NCBI RefSeq assembly: GCF_023278565.1
Contig: NC_064672.1
Span: 7,068,001 to 7,132,000 of the forward strand
Direction of reading: 5' to 3'
Origin: Colletotrichum lupini
Lineage: Eukaryota > Ascomycota > Sordariomycetes > Glomerellales > Glomerellaceae
DNA length: 64,000 bases
Part shown: positions 60,911-64,000 of the stretch, piece by piece
Numbering within the stretch: the first letter of the stretch is position 1
Layout: each line of letters opens with the position of its first letter
The notes under the pieces: generated by a model
Seen by the model: the letters and a program-made list of their open reading frames with translations, nothing else
Told to the model about the DNA's origin: nothing
The model's database searches: none
Translations under genes and position numbers: made by a program

Positions 60911-62639
60911 CTAATAAATAAGGGCTTCCGAGGGGCTTCTTCGTAATATTAATACGGCTTAAGTAAAAATATATAGAACATATCGTATATTCTATATTAT
61001 ATCGGTACGTTTAGTTAGTAAGTAACCCCCGCTATTCTAATTATTAATTTAACTTCGAATAAGCCCAGATACTTATTAGCTAACTTCTAGCTAAGACGCT
61101 ACTTCTTAATATTCTTTTTTAATAATAGTACCTAGTTACTTACTTTATATAATATATTTATCCTAGTTTTATTAGCTTATTACTTATATATCTTACGTAC
61201 TTTTTATATAAGGGGTTATAGAGCTTTTTAATTAGCTCGTAGTTAGGCCGTACGCTCCTCGGCTAAGATATTCTATATACCGTCTCGAGTCCCCGTTAAG
61301 ATTAACATAGGGTACGTAAATAGGAACCCGAATAGGGCCTTAGTAAGCGCTTTACGGATTACTAAGTACTAAGTATTATTATATATAAACTCGGCTAGGT
61401 AAAGACGCTATGCCTAATCTAATTAGTCCTAGGTATAGAAATAGTAAAAGTACTACTCTAAATATTAGTTCTACCGTTCTATTTAACCGTCCGTTTATAG
61501 GTAGAACGTAGTACTAAGACGCCTCTTTATTACTAAAAAGTAATAGAGATAAGTCTAAAACTTATTTATAAATAACGACCCCCTATTAAAGACGATCTTT
61601 TTAGGTATTCTAAACTTAGTAAAGATCTTTATAAATAAGAGGTCTGCGAATCCCTAAGCTATAAGGGTCGTCCTCGTAGCGATATAAACGCTATATTTTA
61701 TAAATCGGTTTATTATAACGAGTACCGCGTCGTAGGGGCGCCTCCTAATTAGCGTAATCGATATAAGTAAGCCCGTAATAAAGTCTAGCGATATCTTTTA
61801 TTATAGCCTAACTAAGGTAAGTAGGGGGCATAATAAGCTATATAGCTTATAATAACGAGGCTTCGTCCGCTAGTATACTATATAAGTATTAATATAACTT
61901 TTTATATCCCTACTTACTCTATCTTAATAATAATAGCGTTTTAATAGTACTATCGTCCGCTTTACGCTATAATATCCTACTATAAGCGTATTATAATATA
62001 TTTCGATAACCTCCCTCCTTAGCCCTTTATATAGCGGTATATAAACGCGGCTACTATAATATAATAACCTTCTAAAATCGTATACTTAGCTCTATTATTA
62101 CTTCTTTCTAACTAAGCGAGGCCGTCGGTTCTTTTTAGTTTACTACTTATCTTTTATAAAAGCGTCCTCTTATTAAGTAGCCCGTAGTCGACCTATTATT
62201 AATAACCCCTCCTTACTAAATACTATTTTAAGTACTCTTATTATATTAAAGTTTTATAGAACGAGTAGCTTATAATTTATAGTTCTAATAATAAGCTTAA
62301 GTAGCTCTCTAAGTACTATGCCATAACTCTAATACCCTAGGCTCGTAGCCCCGTTATACTTCTTAAAGTACTCCTCGGAGTTCCCTTAAGCTAGAGCTCT
62401 TAACCTCTTTTACTTACTTTTCTATATTATTATTAGTTCTACTTTTAAAATACTTATTATCCCTTTTACTTAAGAGCTACTCCCGCAGCTCGTCCTCGTA
62501 TACCTTATTATTATAACTTTAAGGGGCTCTTATATATTTCTAGCGTTATAGAGGTCTTCCCTTATTTTTAATAATAGCTCCCCCGCTCTACTATTATTAC
62601 TACTTTTACTATAGTTAGGTCTTCGTAATAGTCTATTTA

Positions 62640-62740
62640 CTAAGTTCTTTATACCTAGCTTAAACCTAATTTTAATATTAAACGCTACGAGTTCGTCTAG
62701 TTAGCGTAGCTATTTCCCGTTTAGTCTCTTTTTTATATTT
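62640..62740 (-). pseudogene. Gypsy RNase H remnant
   Basis: Minus-strand frame reads KKRLNGK-stop-LR-stop-LDELVAFNIKIRFKLGIKNL and then VNRLLRRPNYSK. It corresponds to the end of gypsy RNase H (RWLEEL...F.I.YRPGKKN.ADALSRRPDY). Confidence 0.8.
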
Positions 62741-63381
62741 AAGAACTATAGGTTAAAATAATCTATAAATACTACGACCTAATCTCGGCTATAAGCGAGG
62801 TAGTATCGCTAGTTCCTTAATACGTCTATAATAACTAGTAGCTCCGCGTCTCTTATACTATAGCGGCTCTCTATATTTATTAATTTCCTCGACCTATAAG
62901 TAATTAGATACTAATTACCCTTAAATAATTACGTAATTACTAAGCTAATAGCTCGAGCCAAAACGTCTATTTATAACTATGTGGGTAGGGTAGGGTTAAA
63001 ATATCGTAATATTAGTACGTTAGTAAATACTACTAATAGCTTCTTAAACAACTCTACGGCTAGTATTAGTAATTCTAATTATCCTAGTTTTACTTTCCTT
63101 AGTAAGTCTATTAGAGGTGCCGTTATCTTAGTATAGTTATTAATAAATCTATAGTAAAACCCCGTAAATCTAAAGAACGTCTATATATCTTTAACGCTCC
63201 TTAGAAATAGCTAATTCGCTATAGCTTTAGTACGTATAAGTTCTATTTCTACGCCTTTATTAAATACGATATACCCTAAGAATCTTATATACGATATATA
63301 GAACTCGTATTTATTACTATTTAAATATAGGTTCTATTACTATAGTCTCTATAGTACGCTACGTACGTACTCTTTATATAC

Positions 63382-63432
63382 TACGTAGTCGTTATTATAT
63401 ATTAGGATATTGTCTAAGTATACGATATAGAC
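63382..63432 (-). pseudogene. Gypsy reverse transcriptase catalytic box
   Basis: The minus strand reads VYIVYLDNILIYNNDYVVYK; the core codons (63420-63409) are Y-L-D-N, where YLDD is universal in gypsy enzymes. GAC-to-AAC is a RIP-type change. Confidence 0.9.
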
Positions 63433-64000
63433 AGTATTAACTAGGCCGCTCAGAACGTTATTAATATGCGCTTAGAAAGTCGCGGGCGCGTTAGTTAGCC
63501 CGAAAAGTATAACTAAGTACTCGAACTACCCGTATTTAGTACGAAAAGCCGTCTTCTACTTATCGCCCTTAGCTATACGTATATAATAGTACGCGTTCTT
63601 AAGGTCTAGCTTCGTAAAAATAAAGGTATTAAATAGTCTATTTAATATCTCTCTAATTAGTAGTAGTAGCGTTCTATCTTTTTATATAATCTTATTAATC
63701 GCTCTATAATCGACGTAAAGTTATAGCTCTCTTCCTTTTTTAAGTATAAAGAGGATAGGTACTCCTACCGGGCTTATAAAGGGGCGTATTTAGCCCCTAG
63801 CCTCTATTTTTATTAAATAGTCGCGTAAGATCTCGAGCTTATAGTTCGATAGTAAGTAAATAGGTCCCTAAGGGATAGGCGCCGCGTTATCTAGCTCGAT
63901 ATAGTAGTTATATAGTACTCTATTTAGTAATAAAATAGCCTTCTTTTTTAAAAATAGGTTATTAAAGTCCTAGTAACGTAGCTTCTAGTCCTTAGCTATG

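Larger units (their letters stand above)
58953..64000 (-). mobile_element. RIP-mutated Ty3/gypsy chromovirus, minus strand, cut by window end
   Basis: AT-rich, CA/TG-depleted DNA from about 58.95 kb to the right edge. Minus-strand frames through RIP stops give a gypsy polyprotein: reverse transcriptase YIVYLDNILIYNND (RIP form of YLDDILIYSND) at about 63432-63382, the RNase H end LDELVAFNIKIRFKLGIKNL (about 62725-62640) and, at the C-terminal end, a chromodomain (LLYEVEDII, then YLIQ-stop-KGYNNNENT; about 60900-60775). A chromodomain after integrase marks a chromovirus. Gag and the 5' LTR would lie to the right, outside the window. The 3' LTR must lie between about 58.95 and 60.66 kb, but its limits were not resolved; AAAAAAAGGGGG on the minus strand at about 60670-60659 is a candidate polypurine tract. 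The left boundary is approximate. Confidence 0.88.

Noticed and set aside
22875..64000. CRISPR-like or satellite arrays in the AT-rich blocks
   Set aside because: The repetitive look comes from TA-rich RIP composition; no regular repeat/spacer pattern was seen, and this is a eukaryotic genome.

Overview
The window reads as nuclear DNA of a filamentous ascomycete, most likely a plant-associated Sordariomycete (Colletotrichum-like is a guess only). The grounds are short introns (about 55-190 nt) with GTRNGT donors and CTAAC-type branch points, secreted plant- and fungal-wall enzymes, and large AT-rich blocks in which CA and TG dinucleotides are almost absent while CG survives. That is the mark of repeat-induced point mutation (RIP).

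Layout. 1-14 kb: one C2H2 zinc-finger regulator (6.4-7.8 kb) behind a very long pyrimidine-rich leader, then a non-coding stretch with a 197-bp MITE (9.76-9.96 kb). 14.1-17.7 kb: an F-box/leucine-rich-like protein (+) and a GH12 endoglucanase (-), convergent. 17.7-22.9 kb: no gene seen. 22.9-30.6 kb: a RIP-destroyed Ty1/copia element on the minus strand plus a cleanly inserted solo LTR of the same family. 30.6-34.8 kb: a normal-GC island with a secreted ThuA-like protein in five exons. 34.8-42.4 kb: a second, different RIP-destroyed copia element on the plus strand, with 177-bp LTRs and a perfect GTATC target duplication. Its end lies 36 nt from the stop codon of a three-LysM secreted protein.

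42.4-50.6 kb is the most interesting part: a LysM effector-like gene (-), a DUF7136-type secreted, probably GPI-anchored protein (+), and a very large modular chitinase (+; LysM-LysM-CBM18-GH18-Hce2). The chitinase frame is broken by a 14-nt-period tandem duplication. LysM proteins beside killer-toxin-like subgroup C chitinases are a known fungal association; chitin binding, chitin cutting and an Ecp2-like domain suggest interaction with another fungus or masking of chitin from a plant. 52.4-57.2 kb: a DUF6590 protein (+, three exons) and an OPT oligopeptide transporter (-, four exons), convergent. 58.55-58.91 kb: the C-terminal scrap of a 3-hydroxyacyl-CoA dehydrogenase, cut off by a RIP-mutated Ty3/gypsy chromovirus (minus strand) that runs off the right end.

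All exon models were built by hand from splice signals, reading-frame phase and protein-family fit. No alignment or database search was run.
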